Assembly: GCA_025526995.1 (NCBI GenBank)
Contig: JAHLKG010000010.1
Span: 496,001 to 560,000, forward strand
Source of the DNA: Powellomyces hirtus
Lineage: Eukaryota; Chytridiomycota; Chytridiomycetes; Spizellomycetales; Powellomycetaceae
DNA: 64,000 bases
Reading direction: 5' to 3'
The notes under the pieces were generated by a model, which searched no databases, was not told the origin of the DNA, and saw only the letters and a program-made list of their open reading frames with translations. Of the stretch, positions 21,871 through 33,331 are shown in pieces. Both the position numbers and the translations under genes were made by a program. The first letter of the stretch is position 1. Each line of letters starts with the position of its first letter.

Positions 21871-21883
21871 CTGAGCCCCCAAA
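21871..21883 (-). other. Primer binding site of element F, tRNA-Pro-like
   Basis: Minus-strand TTTGGGGGCTCAG follows the LTR end TTTCACA. The TGGGGGCTC core is the same as in retroviral tRNA-Pro sites, unlike the other families here. Primer identity is inferred from that similarity only. Confidence 0.5.
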
Positions 21884-22147
21884 TGTGAAAGGGTCCTGGT
21901 CGGTTGGTGTTTTAGGCACAATATATGCTGTATGGCGCCTTGAGTGCCAACGTGGCTTTTGGATGAGTTTGGCTAAGGACCCTGGGGTCCACCCATTTAT
22001 ATACTTGTGCGTTGCGATAACAGAGAATGCGGCACGTGCCGTCCAGTCTCTCTACATCTGGCGTCACACACAAGAGTGATACAAAACACGTGTACCTAAC
22101 TAACTAACTAACTAACTAAAAGACCCTTAAATATTGTTCCTTTCACA
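21884..22147 (-). repeat. Element F LTR, 264 bp
   Basis: Plus-strand TGTGAAAGG...CCTTTCACA, a perfect 9-bp inverted terminus. One side abuts the PBS, the other abuts family H LTR sequence. It includes a run of TAAC repeats near 22096-22119. Confidence 0.75.
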
Positions 22148-22562
22148 GGAGTCTGTATCTCTGCCTGTAGGTGCCCGATCCCCAGACTGTGGGAGGCATT
22201 TAATAGCCCGGGTTCTGCGGCAGTCACGGAAGTTTGGTTGAGTTAGATGATGCCACAGCTGACCGAGTTGTGGCAGGTTACATCCTGAGGCAGTGTTGTT
22301 TGACATGAGCCTCTGCCAAGGATCTTGGCAATGCTCAGAACAGTTTCAGAGTGCCCACAGAAATCTCAGCATTGCTTGGCACTGCTCAGCCAGGGTCTGC
22401 CAAGACCAGGCACAGCTACCCCAAGGGATCCGGCATCCTTGGCAGTGTACAGATAGTCTCTTATATAAGGCGAGTGATCCCTGGTCCCTCCCTCTCAATC
22501 ATATGACAGTTTCCACACACAAACAACACATTGCAGAGCTTCCTGATTATACCTATTCAACA
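22148..22562 (+). repeat. Copia H LTR, plus orientation, 5' tip replaced by F
   Basis: From GGAGTCTGTATCTCTGCC to CCTATTCAACA it matches the reverse complement of 23228-23647 with scattered substitutions. The first few bases (TGCT) are missing where F's LTR ends. Confidence 0.75.
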
Positions 22563-22589
22563 GAAGGGTAGTTTGTTGTACTCAAATCA

Positions 22590-23203
22590 GCTGTGCGGAG
22601 TGCAGAATGTGGTGTACTGCTTGTGTTCTTCCTTGTTGGGGATTTGCCAGAATCCCTGATGTAGATCCATTGTTGTGAACTACCATTTTCCAGCCAGGTA
22701 GTCAATGGTAGTGTCACCGTGTGGCAATGGGTACTTGTCCGGGATGGTTTGCTTGTTCAGCTCTCTGTAGTCTGTGATGAATCCTAGTCCTCCTCCTGGT
22801 TCTTTGACTAATGATACTGGGGCCGTCCATGGGGATCGGGATGGCTGAATGACTTCATCTTTAAGCATTGTGTTGACATGGTCCCTGAGTAGCTCTTCTT
22901 TGACCATTCCTGCATGCTGTGGTGGGCAGCAGATAGGTCGGGTTTCCTTCATAATAGCCATGTGGTGTTCATAGGAATGTTTGACCATGTGGGAATCTTG
23001 AGGTCAAATGCTTCAGCGTATCTCATTAGCATGCACTTGAGCATGGTCTGCTCCTTTGGTTCCAATGGGGGAGCTCCAATTTCTTTAAGGTTTCCCTCCC
23101 AGATCCATGGGCCGGTTCGGATGACTGTCCATCTTCCAACGGGGTGGCTGGTTCTGCAGGATCCTTTCCAATGTGCAGGCCATCCTGCGCATCTTTTCAC
23201 CAA
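22590..23203 (-). pseudogene. Gypsy-type reverse transcriptase fragment between inverted H LTRs
   Basis: Minus-strand pieces carry SYEHHMAIMKETRPI, then DEVIQPSRSPWTAPVSLVKE, FITDYRELNKQTIPDKYPLP, and after a TAG stop FTTMDLHQGFWQIP. These are the first RT blocks of Ty3/gypsy pol. The fragment ends before the YxDD box. Frameshifts and stops are present. It is unrelated to copia H although H LTRs flank it on both sides in opposite orientation. Confidence 0.75.
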
Positions 23204-23227
23204 GCTGTTAACCTTCCTATCTCTTCC

Positions 23228-23647
23228 TGTTGAATAGGTATGACAGGGAAGCTTTGTAATGTGTTGATCATGTGTGGAAAGTGTCTTATTATACTAGAGG
23301 GAGGGGCCAGAAATCACTGGTCTTTTATAGGAGACTATCTGTACACCGCCAAGGATGCCAAGTCCCTTGACATGGCTGTGCCTGGTCTTGGCAGACCCTG
23401 GCTGAGCAGTGTTGAGCAATGCTGAGTTCTCTGTTGGCGCTCTGAGGCTGTTCTGAGCATTGCCAAGATTTTTGGCAGAGGCTCAGCTCAAAAAACCCAG
23501 CCTCAGGATGTAACCTGCTACAACTGGGTCAGCTGTGGCTCCATCTAACTCTAACAAGGCTCTTTGGCTGCCACACAAACCAAGCTATTCAACGCCGCCC
23601 ACAGTCTGGGGACCGGACATCTATAGGCAGAGATACAGACTCCAGCA
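23228..23647 (-). repeat. Copia H 3' LTR, 420 bp
   Basis: Element-strand TGCTGGAGTCTG to TATTCAACA. It is preceded by the purine run GTCTGAGTGGGAG just after the pol stop, the expected polypurine tract. Confidence 0.8.
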
Positions 23648-23654
23648 CTCCCAC

Positions 23655-25048
23655 TCAGACAACAGACTTGATTACCAGGCCCAGCTTCTCACGCAGCTTT
23701 GCAAACTGGGGGCTGGGCAACGGCTTGGTGAGCAGATCGGCTGCCATGTCCTTGGTGGGGCAATACTCTAGGTCCACATGTTGATTGGCAATGGCCTCAC
23801 GGATGAAGTGGTGCCTGATGTCAATGTGCTTGGTCCTGGCATGGCTTGTGGGGTTTTTGGCAAGTGCTATGCAGCCCTGGTTGTCCTCATAGATTTTGCG
23901 AGGCAATCCCTGGGGATACCCTAGCTCAATCAGTACCTGCCTGAGCCAAATTGCCTCTTCGCAGGCCTGAGTGAGTGCCATGTACTCTGCCTCAGTGCTG
24001 GACAGAGCCACAGTGGGCTGGCGCTTGCTTTGCCAGGCTACAGGGCCTCCAAACATGAAGACAAAGCCAGTGGTGGAGCCCAGTCCAAGTCAGAGTACCC
24101 TTCCAAGTCTGGGGTTGTGCTGAAGGATCCTCCCAGGTTGAGAAGAGTGTCCAGGGTGCCTGACACATAGTGCAGAATGCGCTTTACAACTTGCCAGTGT
24201 CCAGGCCCAGGGTTGGCCATGAACTGGCTCACACTGCCTGCAGAAGCTGCGAGATCGAGCCTAGTGCCAACCATGCCAAAGATTAGGCTGCCAACAGCAC
24301 TCCGGTGGGGTTTGCTTGCCATCTGGGCCCTCTCCTCATCGCTTTGGGGCTCCATGGCCTTGGTCAAGCGAGGGGAGGTCTCCATTGGTGTGCTGACTGG
24401 TTTGCAGTTGTCCATGCCAAAGCTGGCAAGCATCTTCTGGAGATAGTGCTTCTGAGAGAGCCACAGGCGACGGCTGAGACGGTCCTTGGTAATCCCGACT
24501 CCGAGAAACTGGCCCAGAGTGCCCATGTATGTCATCTTGAAATGCTTGGAGAGCTCAGTCTTGATGTGGTTGATCTTCACCATGGATTTGCACGCCAGAA
24601 TCATGTCATCCCCATAGACCAGCAGATAGAGGGCGCTCTTGGGGTCTTGAGCATGCAGGGTGTAGATGCAATTGGCAGCATTGCTCTGCAAAAAGCCCAG
24701 CTGCTTGAGGCGGGCACCGAGAAGCTGATCCTCCTGCCCAGCAATGGCAAAGCCCTCAGGCTGCTCCATATAAATCTCTTCCTCAATGTTGGGGTTAAGG
24801 AATGCTGTCACAGCATCCATCTGCTCCAGTTCCATGTCCCCAATGGCTGCAATAGCCAGAACTGTCCTGACAGAGCAGAACTTGGCCACAGGAGTGAAGG
24901 TCTCCCCATAATCAACTCCCTCTCTTTGAGAGAAGCCTTTGGCAACCAGACAGGCCTTGTGGCGCTGGAGCAATCCATCTGCTGCCCGCTTGATCTTGAA
25001 GACCCACTTGCACTTGATGGACTGACAGCCTGCAGGCAAGGGAATGAG
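23655..25048 (-). pseudogene. pol: Copia H reverse transcriptase and RNase H
   Basis: The RT piece (25039-24038) has KCKWVFKIK, GFSQREGVDY, AVTAFLNPNIEEEIYMEQPEGF and YGDD in place of the usual YVDD. The LYGLKQSPR block is deleted between EDQLLG and LKQLGFLQ. RNase H follows after a frameshift (23655-24056): SKRQPTVALSSTEAEYMA, YEDNQGCIALAKNP and ADLLTKPLP, ending at the normal copia C-terminus. Non-functional because of the deletion and shift. Confidence 0.85.
25024..25048. repeat. Left copy of a 25-bp duplication flanking the inserted C LTR
   Basis: GAC(A/G)GCCTGCAGGCAAGG... occurs here and at 25561-25585 with one mismatch. It comes from the H pol target. Confidence 0.75.
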
Positions 25049-25549
25049 TGTTGAGATGTCTTGACATCTTCAAACAGGAACTCAGCATACCAGATAGGTT
25101 GCTAGCTTGTTGTCAAGACTTGCAGAGGGTCTGAAGGTGCTTCCCAAGATAGGGAAGGTCACCTGTAGTGTTTGCCAGAGTGTACTAGACAAGTAGAGTG
25201 TGTTGGACTGTTATTGTATTGGTTGGGGATGCCCAGAGGGCATCCTTTTATAACAATTTGGATCATAGTACATGTGTAGTGACAATCTAACTGTGCCCTA
25301 GCTTGGCCAAGACGGCCCTGGCCTGGCCTAGTATTGTTCCCAATCATAGGGATGTCTTTTTGCCTTTTCTTGGCGCTTATATCAGCACTCCAGACGTGCT
25401 TTAGGCCTTCTCAGGCCCTCTTCAGCTATTCTGGATTGTTCTAGACCATTCTGGATCATTCCAGACCATTCTAGACACAAGCGGATGTCCTCCCACATGT
25501 CCTGTGTGCTCTAAGTCCTCCCAGAGGCGCCCACAGGTAGATTCCAACA
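25049..25549 (-). repeat. Copia C LTR, minus orientation, inserted in copia H
   Basis: Plus-strand TGTTGAGATG to ATTCCAACA matches the C LTRs at 26557-27036 and 31245-31682 in reverse. Its upstream side carries an extra CTCCCACTCAC (25550-25560), the reverse complement of the C polypurine tract, so the inserted DNA was PPT plus LTR rather than a clean solo LTR. Confidence 0.85.
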
Positions 25550-25560
25550 CTCCCACTCAC

Positions 25561-26556
25561 GACGGCCTGCAGGCAAGGGAATGAGATCCCAGGTGTGGTT
25601 GGCATGCAGGCTGTCGAGTTCAGTTTGAGCTGCTTGCTCCCACTGCCTTGCATCAGGGGCTTTGAGAGCAGCCTTGAGGGAGGCAGGTTTGTCCTCTCCA
25701 GGTGCAATAGCCTCAGCCAGCAATGCAGTTGCCTCAGGCAGCAGACCAGTCCCTGACTTCCAGTACTCTAAAGGGGGCTGTGCGATGCGGGTTGAGCTCT
25801 GTTTCAGGCTCCTTGCTCATAGCCACCACCCAGCTTGTCTCCCTGCTCAGAGGCATCCTCCTGCACCTCCCCTTGCTGAGGAAGATCATCTTCGGCATCT
25901 GACAGTTCATCTGCCACTTCAGGGGAACCCTGGGCAGCAGGATCTGGCCTGCCAGGACCTCCAGTGAGGGACTCCTCATCAAACCGGACGTCTCTGCTCT
26001 CAATCAGCTTGCCAGCAGCCTCGTCCCAGAGTTGATAGCCCTTTGTAGTCTGGCTGTAGCCCAGGAAGATGCATCTGGTGGCATTTGGACCAAGCTTGTG
26101 CTGGTTCTGCTTGAGAATGGAAGCATAGACTGTGCAGCCAAAGATGCAAAGGTGCTGAATGTATGGACAAGTGCCTGTCCAGATCTGCCAGGGTGTGGCC
26201 TTGTTATGGAGAGCTCGAGTGGGGCTTCGGTTCCTCAGGTATGCAGCTGTCATGAGTGCTTCACCCCCAAACTTGTAGGGAAGGCCAGCTTGGAGCAGCA
26301 GGCATTGCGCCATCTCAACCAGCGTCCTGTTCATGTGCTCTGCAACACCATTCTGCTGAGGTGTGGCAACAGAACTGAGCTGGTGTCAGATGCCCAAAGA
26401 CGGAGTGAAGTTTGAGAACTCCTTGGACAGGTATCTTCACCAGGGTCAGACTGGAGGACCTTGAGTGAGCATCCTGTCTCTGTTGCACCCACTGCAGCAA
26501 AGATCTTGAAGCTGGCAAGTGTCTCTGCCTTGGTCTTGAGCAGATAGGGGACAATG
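25561..26556 (-). pseudogene. pol: Copia H integrase C-terminal part
   Basis: Minus-strand NRTLVEMAQCLLLQAGLP, AAYLRNRSPT, CTVYASI and the GYSQTTKGYQLWD block with SRDVRFDEE identify a copia integrase from the catalytic E region to the linker before RT. Upstream codons (toward 26556) are frame-shifted. The next part of H resumes at 31683 beyond copia C. Confidence 0.8.
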
Positions 26557-27036
26557 TGTTGGAATCTCCCTGTGGGCGCCTCTAGGAGGACTTAGAGCAT
26601 GCAGGACATGTGGGAGGACATCCACTTGTGTCCAGAATGGTCTAGAACGATCCAGAATAGCTGGAGAGGGCCTGGGAAGGCCTAGAACACGTCTGGAGCG
26701 CTGATAGAAGCGCCAAGAAAAGGCAAAAAGACACCCTGTGATTGGGAACAATACTAGGCCAGGGCAGGGCCGTCTTGGCCAAGCTAGGGCACAGTTAGAT
26801 TGTCACTACACATGTACTATGATCCAAATTGTTATAAAAGGACGCCCTCTGGGCATCCCCAACCAATATAATAACAGTCCAACACACTCTACTTGTCTAG
26901 TACACTCTGCCAAACACTACAGGCGACCTTCCCTACCTTGGGAAGCACCTTCAGACCCTCTGCAAGTCTTGACAACAAGCTAGCAACCTATCTGGTATGC
27001 TGAGTTCCTGTTTGTAGATGTCAAGACGTCTCAACA
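26557..27036 (+). repeat. Copia C 5' LTR, 480 bp
   Basis: TGTTGGAATC to GTCTCAACA. It contains a segment of about 42 bp near its end (ACAACAAGCTAGCAACC...) that the 3' LTR lacks. Confidence 0.9.
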
Positions 27037-27050
27037 GGTTATGAGCCCTG
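27037..27050 (+). other. Primer binding site of copia C, tRNA-iMet anticodon-loop type
   Basis: GGTTATGAGCCCTG follows the LTR. It is complementary to an initiator tRNA anticodon arm (GGGCTCATAACC, CAT being the anticodon), the half-tRNA priming mode known for Drosophila copia and yeast Ty5. Confidence 0.8.
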
Positions 27051-27203
27051 ACACAGCTGTCTGAACATTACTGCCTCCACCTCTGACCATTGAACGAGCT
27101 ATTGTCTGGACTGGACTGGACTCAAGTGGATTTTCTGGAGCAGGTTTTGACCACTTGCGGTTGAACACTGGGACTATCCCATTTTGCCACACTCTTTGCA
27201 CAA

Positions 27204-30200
27204 GATGGCTGGCGACTCTGACATTCGAGTGTCCATTGAGAGGTTCACTGGGGAGAACTTTCACCTTTGGAAGTTGAAAATGAAGATGCTGTTGATTGAG
27301 AAGAGACTTTGGGATGCCATTGACATCAAGGACGGCTCTGGAACTGCCAAGGCCACCAACACAGCATCAGACAACTGGATACGTCGAGATGAGAGAGCTC
27401 TGGCTCTGCTGATCATGTCTTTGAATGATGAGCAATTGACGATGTTCATGAGGCCGAATCTGCCCTTGAAGCATGGGAGAAGCTCAGGGAGGTGCATGAG
27501 AAGAAGGGGGTTGCCAACAGACACTTCCTGAGATGTCGGTTCCTCACTGTGACAATGGACCCGACTGATTCCATGACCATCCACATCAACAAGATCAAGA
27601 GGATGACCCAGGAACTTGCTGCCATTGGAGCTCCTGTTTCTGAGGAGGACCATGTGTTCGTTCTCCTTGCTCTCTTCCCTTCCTGAAGCCTTTGACACCC
27701 TTGTGATGACTCTGGAGTCGACCAGTGAGAAGCTGGACTTGGCTTTTGTGACATCCAGGCTGTTGCAGGAGGAAATGAGGTGTGCAGATGGAAAGAAGAA
27801 CTCTGGAAAGGCAGCAAAAGCCTTCTCCACACAAGCTGATGCCAAAGGGAATGCTCAGAGGACCAACAAGGCTGGGGGAAAGCCAGATTGGAAGAAGGAG
27901 GCGGTCTGTCACTACTGCAACAAGAAGGGCCACATCAAGAAGGAATGCCACAAGAGGGCAGCAGACGAGAGGAAGGGCCTAAACCAGGCCAACTCGATTC
28001 AACAGACACCTGGAGGCTTTGCTTTCACCACCATTGGGACTCAGATGCCATCCCTGACATCCAACACTTGGATTTTGGACTCAGGAGCCTCTCAGCATAT
28101 GACTGGCCGCAGAGAGCTGTTTGGGGACTATGAGAAGATGTCTCCTGTCGCCATTGAGATGGCAGACAATCACACATTGGAAGCTGTGGGGCATGGAATG
28201 CTTCACACATGGGTGATCAACACAGAGGGGAAGACAGTGCCCCTGCAAATCCAGAACTGCTGGAACGTCCCCAAGATGACCAAGAACCTCCTATCACTGG
28301 CTCGCCTTGCCAAAGCTGGAGCTTGTTTTGAAGTGGGACCACAGGCTGCTCGGATCATTGCAAAGGATGGGACAGCTTTCCTTGCCAAAGAGAACCAATT
28401 TGTCTACACATTCGAGACAACACATGGGCAGGCAAATGCTGGGATTGCCCACAACGTTGGAAGGGACACATCAAGTCAGGACTTGTCCCTATGGCATCAG
28501 AGACTCGGCAATTTAAATGTTGCAGACATTGAAAGGCTCACCAAGCTTGCCAAGGGCATTCAAACCAGTGGGAGCTTGAGCATTTGTGACACTTGTGCAC
28601 TCAGCAAAGCAAGCAGAGCGCCATTCCCAAAGGCACAGGCCTCCAGTGCGTCAGAGAAGCTGGGATTGATCCACACAGATGTCTGGGGACCAGTTGAACC
28701 ACCCACAATCACTCGATATTGCTAGTTCGTCACATTCATTGATGACAAGACGAGATATTTCCATGTTTGCCTTATGAAGACCAAGGGAGAAGTTGCTAGG
28801 CACTATCAGGAGCTGGAAGCAGGACTCGTCCCCCTACATGGAAAGCAGATCAAAGCTGTCAGATCCGACCCAGGAGGCGAGTACATGAGCAACTTGCTAA
28901 GGGACCACTTCAAGGAGAAGGGCACACAGCATCAGAGGAGTTCAGTAAATACTCCACAGCAAAATGGTGTTGCTGAACAAGCCAACCGTACCCTTGTGGA
29001 GATGGGGAGATGTTTGTTAAAGCAGGCAGGCTTGGACAAGCGTTTCTGGGGAGAAGCAATCATGACAGCAGTCTATCTGAGGGACAGATCTCCCACGGTT
29101 GCATGCCCCAAGATGCCTTATGAGATGTTCCATGGTATCCCACCATCTCTGGGACATTTGAGGACATTTGGATGCATTGCCTATGCCTACATTCAACCCA
29201 ACAAGCGCCAGAAGCTGGATGATACTGCCGTCAAGTGCATCATGCTGGGATATGGCTCCCACAGCAAGGAATACTGGCTTATGGATGTACACAGTAAAAA
29301 GATCCTGTTCTCCAGAAGTGTCAAATTCGATGAGAAGAGCTTCATTCCATCCCTCCAGTCTGCTCACGCGCCCCAAGTGCCTGCTGAGAGCCTGGAAGTG
29401 GGAATTGGGCCTGAAATGAGGCTGCAGGATGTCAGTGACGAGCTGCAGGATGTCAGTGACGACTCTGAGGACACAGACGTGTCAGAGGGAGAGGACAATG
29501 TGAGGGAATGGACCCCTGAGCCGTACTCTGACTATGAGAGTGCTGCAGAGCCTTCTCCAACCCCCAAAAGACTCAGGAAGCCACCAGGAGAGTGGTGGGA
29601 CGCTTCAAGCAATGCTGCAAATGTTGTTGCAGTTGCCTATGCTGTCTCCTTTGTCACAAACGAGCCCAAAAACAAGCTACAAGGAAAGCCAGACCATGCC
29701 AGATGCTTCACAATGGCGTCAGGCTGCTCAGGAAGAGATGGATGCTCTTGCCAAGAATGGGACATGTCAACTTGTGGATCTGCCAACGGGCAGAAAAGCT
29801 ATTGGATGCAAGTGGGTCTTCAAACGAAAGCTGAAGGACACAGGAGAGCTTCACAGACACAAAGCACGACTTGTTTCCAAAGGATTCTCTCAGAGAGAGG
29901 GATTGGACTATCAGGAGACATTCGCTCCCGTTGCCAAGTTTGGTCCCATGAGACTGCTGTTCTCCATCATTGCCACAGACGACTTGGAGGCACATCAGAT
30001 GGATGTGAAGACAGCATTCTTGCAAGGAGATCTGGACTATGTGATCTACATGCGCCAACTGGAGGGCTTTGAGGATTCCAAGCATCCAGGACGGGTCTGC
30101 AAGCTTGGGAGACCCCTCTACGGCCTCAAGCAATCAGCAAGGCGTTTCCACCACAAGATTGACCACAAACTGAAATCTATGGGCTTTGTGCAGTCGACGG

Positions 30201-31237
30201 CAGAGCCTTGCATGTACTACAGGAGCCAGAATGGGACTACAGAGTCTGATCTATGTGGATGACCTCATTGTGGCCTCATCAAGCAAGGAACAGCTGGGGG
30301 ATGTCAAGAAGGAGCTGAGGCGAGCTTTTGAGATGACAGACCTTGGAGAGCTGAATTACTTCCTTGGGATTCACATCAGATGGAGCAGAAGCACCCGCAC
30401 CATCTGGTTGTCTCAGAAGAAGTACGTTGAAGAGGTTGTTTTGAAATTCAACATGGGAGATGCCAAGGTTCATGCCACACCTATGGAACATGGACTGCAC
30501 CTCAGAAACAACATGGCACCTCAGAACGAGACGGACGAGCTGGAGATGAGCTCTGTGCCATACAGGAATGCAGTGGGCAGTTTGATCTTTGCCATGCTAG
30601 GAACATGCCCTGACATTGCTGCTGCAGTTGGAATTGTGTCCAAGTACCTTGCAAAGCCTGGAAAGGAGCATTGGAGTGCTGCCAAGCGGATCATCAGATA
30701 CCTGAAGGGCACAAGCAAACTTGGAATCCTTCTGGGAGGCAAAGAGAATGCCTCTGAGCCTAGGAACCTGGTTGGATACTCGGATTCCGACTATGCTGGA
30801 TGTTTCGACACAAGGAGATCAACCACTGGATTCATCTTCATGTTCAACGGGCCTATCACCTGGCAATCCAAGCGGCAGACCACTGTAGCTCTTTCAAGCA
30901 TGAAAGCAGAGTACATGGCACTAGCCCAGTGCACCAAGGAAGCTGTTTGGCTTCGTCTGCTTGCAAGGGAGCTCGGATTCAACAGGATGGACCCACAATA
31001 CTCTTTGAGGACAACCAGGGTGCCATTGCTCTTGCTAAGAACCCGACACTGCATGCCAGCACCAAACACATTGAAGTGAGGTACCACTTTATCAGAGAAG
31101 CACTAGGACGCTTGGAGATTGCATTAGAGTATCTCTCGACTCAGGACATGGTTGCAGACATCTTGACAAAACCACTGGCTAGGGATCAGTTCTTGAAACT
31201 GAGGGACGCCTGTGGGATCACAAAACATGTTTTGTGA
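27204..31237 (+). pseudogene. gag-pol: Copia C gag-pol with at least five disruptions
   Basis: Gag starts MAGDSDIRVSIERFTGENF; shifts occur near 27470 and 27680. The zinc knuckle CHYCNKKGHIKKEC and protease LDSGASQHMT follow, then the GAG-pre-integrase HHCC. TAG at 28723-28725 precedes the integrase core (FIDDKTRYF, RSDPGGEY, NGVAEQANRT). Shifts occur near 29650, 30240 and 31005. RT keeps YVDD (IYVDDLIVAS); RNase H ends ADILTKPLARDQF. The stop is at the edge of the polypurine tract, so no room exists for an extra 3' gene. Confidence 0.9.
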
Positions 31238-31244
31238 GTGGGAG

Positions 31245-31682
31245 TGTTGGAATCTACCTGTGGGCATCTCTGGGTGGACTTAGAGCACACAGGACATGTG
31301 GGAGGACATCCACTTGTGTCCAGAATGGTCTAGAACGATCCAGAATAGCTAGAGAGGGCCTGGGAAGGCCTAGAACACGTCTGGAGTGCTGATATAAGCG
31401 CCAAGAAAAGGGCAAAAAGACACCCTGTGATTGGGAACAACACTAGGCCAGGCCAGGGCCGTCTTGGCCAAGCTAGGGCACAGTTAGACTGTCATCACAC
31501 ATGTACTATGATCCAAATTGTTATAAAAGGACGCCCTCTGGGCATCCCCAACCAATATAATAACAGTCCAACACACTCTACTTGTCTAGTACACTCTGCC
31601 AAACACTACAGGCGACCTTCCCTACCTTGGGAAGCACCTTCAGACCCTCTGCAAGTCTTGCAGATGTCAAGACGTCTCAACA
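31245..31682 (+). repeat. Copia C 3' LTR, 438 bp
   Basis: TGTTGGAATC to GTCTCAACA directly after GTGAGTGGGAG. It is about 42 bp shorter than the 5' LTR owing to one missing block near the end. Confidence 0.9.
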
Positions 31683-32435
31683 CAATGAAGAGGACAAAAT
31701 AGTGAGCTCCTCCAATTGTGAGCGTCCACATTGGCCCACAGATATCTGAATGCACCAGTTCCAAGACTTCTGAAGCCCTGGATTAGTGCTCTTTAGGGAA
31801 AGGCAGCTCAGTGACCTTGCCTAGAGCACAGGTTGAGCAGGGAGCAGTTTCCAGCACTCCTACTGCTCCCATGCCCTGGACCAGGCCCTTCCTGGCCATA
31901 AGCTGGACACTCTGATGGTTGAGATGCCCCAGGCATCGGGCCAGGGCTCCAGAGTTGCTGCAATTGTGCTGATGGCAACAGCATGGCACTGGGCAGCAGC
32001 ATCCCGAGGTTGTCCCAGGGCATAATGCCCCTCCTGACTGTCCCAGCTGAGAGCAAGCGCACCCTTCCTGGTCCTGATTTTGCATCTTCCCCCAACAAAC
32101 TGGATGTTGGCTCCTGCTCCCTCCAGCTGAGCAACTGACAGAAGGTTTCTCTCGAGTTTTGGCACAATCCAGACATCCTTGAAGGTGCAGGTGGTCATCT
32201 TGCCATTAGGGAGAGCTGTCTGGATGGTTGCTGTGCCCTTCTCAGTCGCCTCCACTGTCCTGTTGTCAGCCAGATGCACCCTAGCAATGTTGAGAGGTTG
32301 CAAGTTGCTCAACCAGGCTCTGTTGCTGGTCATGTGCTGTGATGCACCCGAGTCATTGATCCAATGGCCATCCCTGGGACTCAGATGCCATCCCTGACAT
32401 CCAACACTTGGATTTGGACTCGGGAGCCTCTCCAC
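31683..32435 (-). pseudogene. pol: Copia H protease and GAG-pre-integrase region
   Basis: Minus-strand INDSGASQHMTSNRAWL (protease), VHLADNRTVEA, VPKLERNLLSVAQLE, then shifted frames ending CSTCALGKVTELPFPKEH (integrase zinc-finger cysteines). This is the N-terminal side of H pol, continuing into 26556 across copia C. Confidence 0.8.
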
Positions 32436-33240
32436 ACATGACTGGTCACAGACAGCTATTTGGGGACTAACAGAAGATGTCTCCTGTCACCATTGAGATG
32501 GCAGATAATCACACATTGGAAGCTGTGGGGAATGGGATGCATCACACATGGGTGATCAACACAGAGGAGAAGACAGTGCCCCCGCACATCTAGAACTGCT
32601 GGCATGTCTCTAGAATGACCAAGAATCTCCTATCACTGGCTTGCCTTGCCAAAGCTGGAGCTAGGTTTGAACTGAGACCAGAGGCTGCTTGCATCTCTGC
32701 AAAGGATGGGACAGCGTTCCTTGCCAGAGAAAACCAATTTGTTTAAACCTTCAAGACAACACATGGGCAAATGCTGGGATTGCCCACAACAATGGAAGGG
32801 ACACAGCAAGTCAGGACTTGGGCCATTTGAACATTACAGACATTGGACAGCTCACCAAGCTTGCCAAGGGCATTCAAACCAGTGGGAGCTTGAGCATTTG
32901 CAAGACTTGTGATATCAGCACAGCCAGCAGAGTGCCATTTCTGAAGGCACACGGCCTCCAGAGCATTACAAAACTGGAATTAATCAACACAGATGTTTGG
33001 GGACCTGATTAACCACCCACATTCTTTGCATGCTGCTACTTTGTCACCTTCATTGATGACAAGACCAGATACTGCAACGTTTTCCTGATGAAGACTAAGG
33101 GAGCAGTTGCTAGACACTATTGGAGCTGGAAGCATCACTTGTGCCCCAGCATGGGAAGCAGCTCAAAGCTGTTAGGTCTGACCCAGGAGGCAAGTACATG
33201 AGCAATTTGCTTGGGATCACTTCAGAGGAGTTCTGTGAAC
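32374..33240 (+). pseudogene. Decayed copia C-like fragment (protease to integrase)
   Basis: Plus-strand sequence from GGGACTCAGATGCCATCCC onward parallels copia C 28035-28945 with many substitutions, deletions and stops (protease region, SGSLSICKTC, NTDVWGP, VRSDPGGKYMSNLL). It abuts the 5' side of copia H. Confidence 0.8.
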
Positions 33241-33331
33241 AAGTTGTTGTAACTAGAGGAAAAATGTTGATTCTTATTTACCTGGGCAGACAGGGCCTGC
33301 TTGGTAGCACCATACTGGAGTCCTTTGTTTG

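Larger units (their letters stand above)
19377..22147 (-). mobile_element. Gypsy-like element F, 5' part, truncated by B1
   Basis: Read on the minus strand: 5' LTR (22147 to 21884), a PBS of TTTGGGGGCTCAG type, a broken gag, and a pol remnant. It is cut at 19376 by the B1 LTR. Its LTR sits inside the start of an H-family LTR (22148 onward). Confidence 0.7.
26557..31682 (+). mobile_element. Ty1/copia retrotransposon C with target duplication CAATG
   Basis: 5' LTR, half-tRNA PBS, gag-pol, PPT, 3' LTR. CAATG precedes the element (26552-26556) and follows it (31683-31687). The target is copia H. Confidence 0.92.
23228..32435 (-). mobile_element. Ty1/copia retrotransposon H, interrupted by copia C and by a C LTR
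   Basis: Minus-strand remains from the 3' LTR (23228-23647) through RNase H, RT, integrase and protease to about 32435. Copia C (26557-31682) sits in the integrase with target duplication CAATG, and a single C LTR (25049-25549) sits between integrase and RT. The 5' end is replaced by a decayed C-like fragment. Confidence 0.8.

Noticed and set aside
22096..22119. TAAC short tandem repeat
   Set aside because: A simple microsatellite inside the F LTR; no function suggested.
33302..33312. TGGTAGCACCA resembling the gypsy A/B primer binding site
   Set aside because: No LTR terminus precedes it and no element follows in the right orientation.
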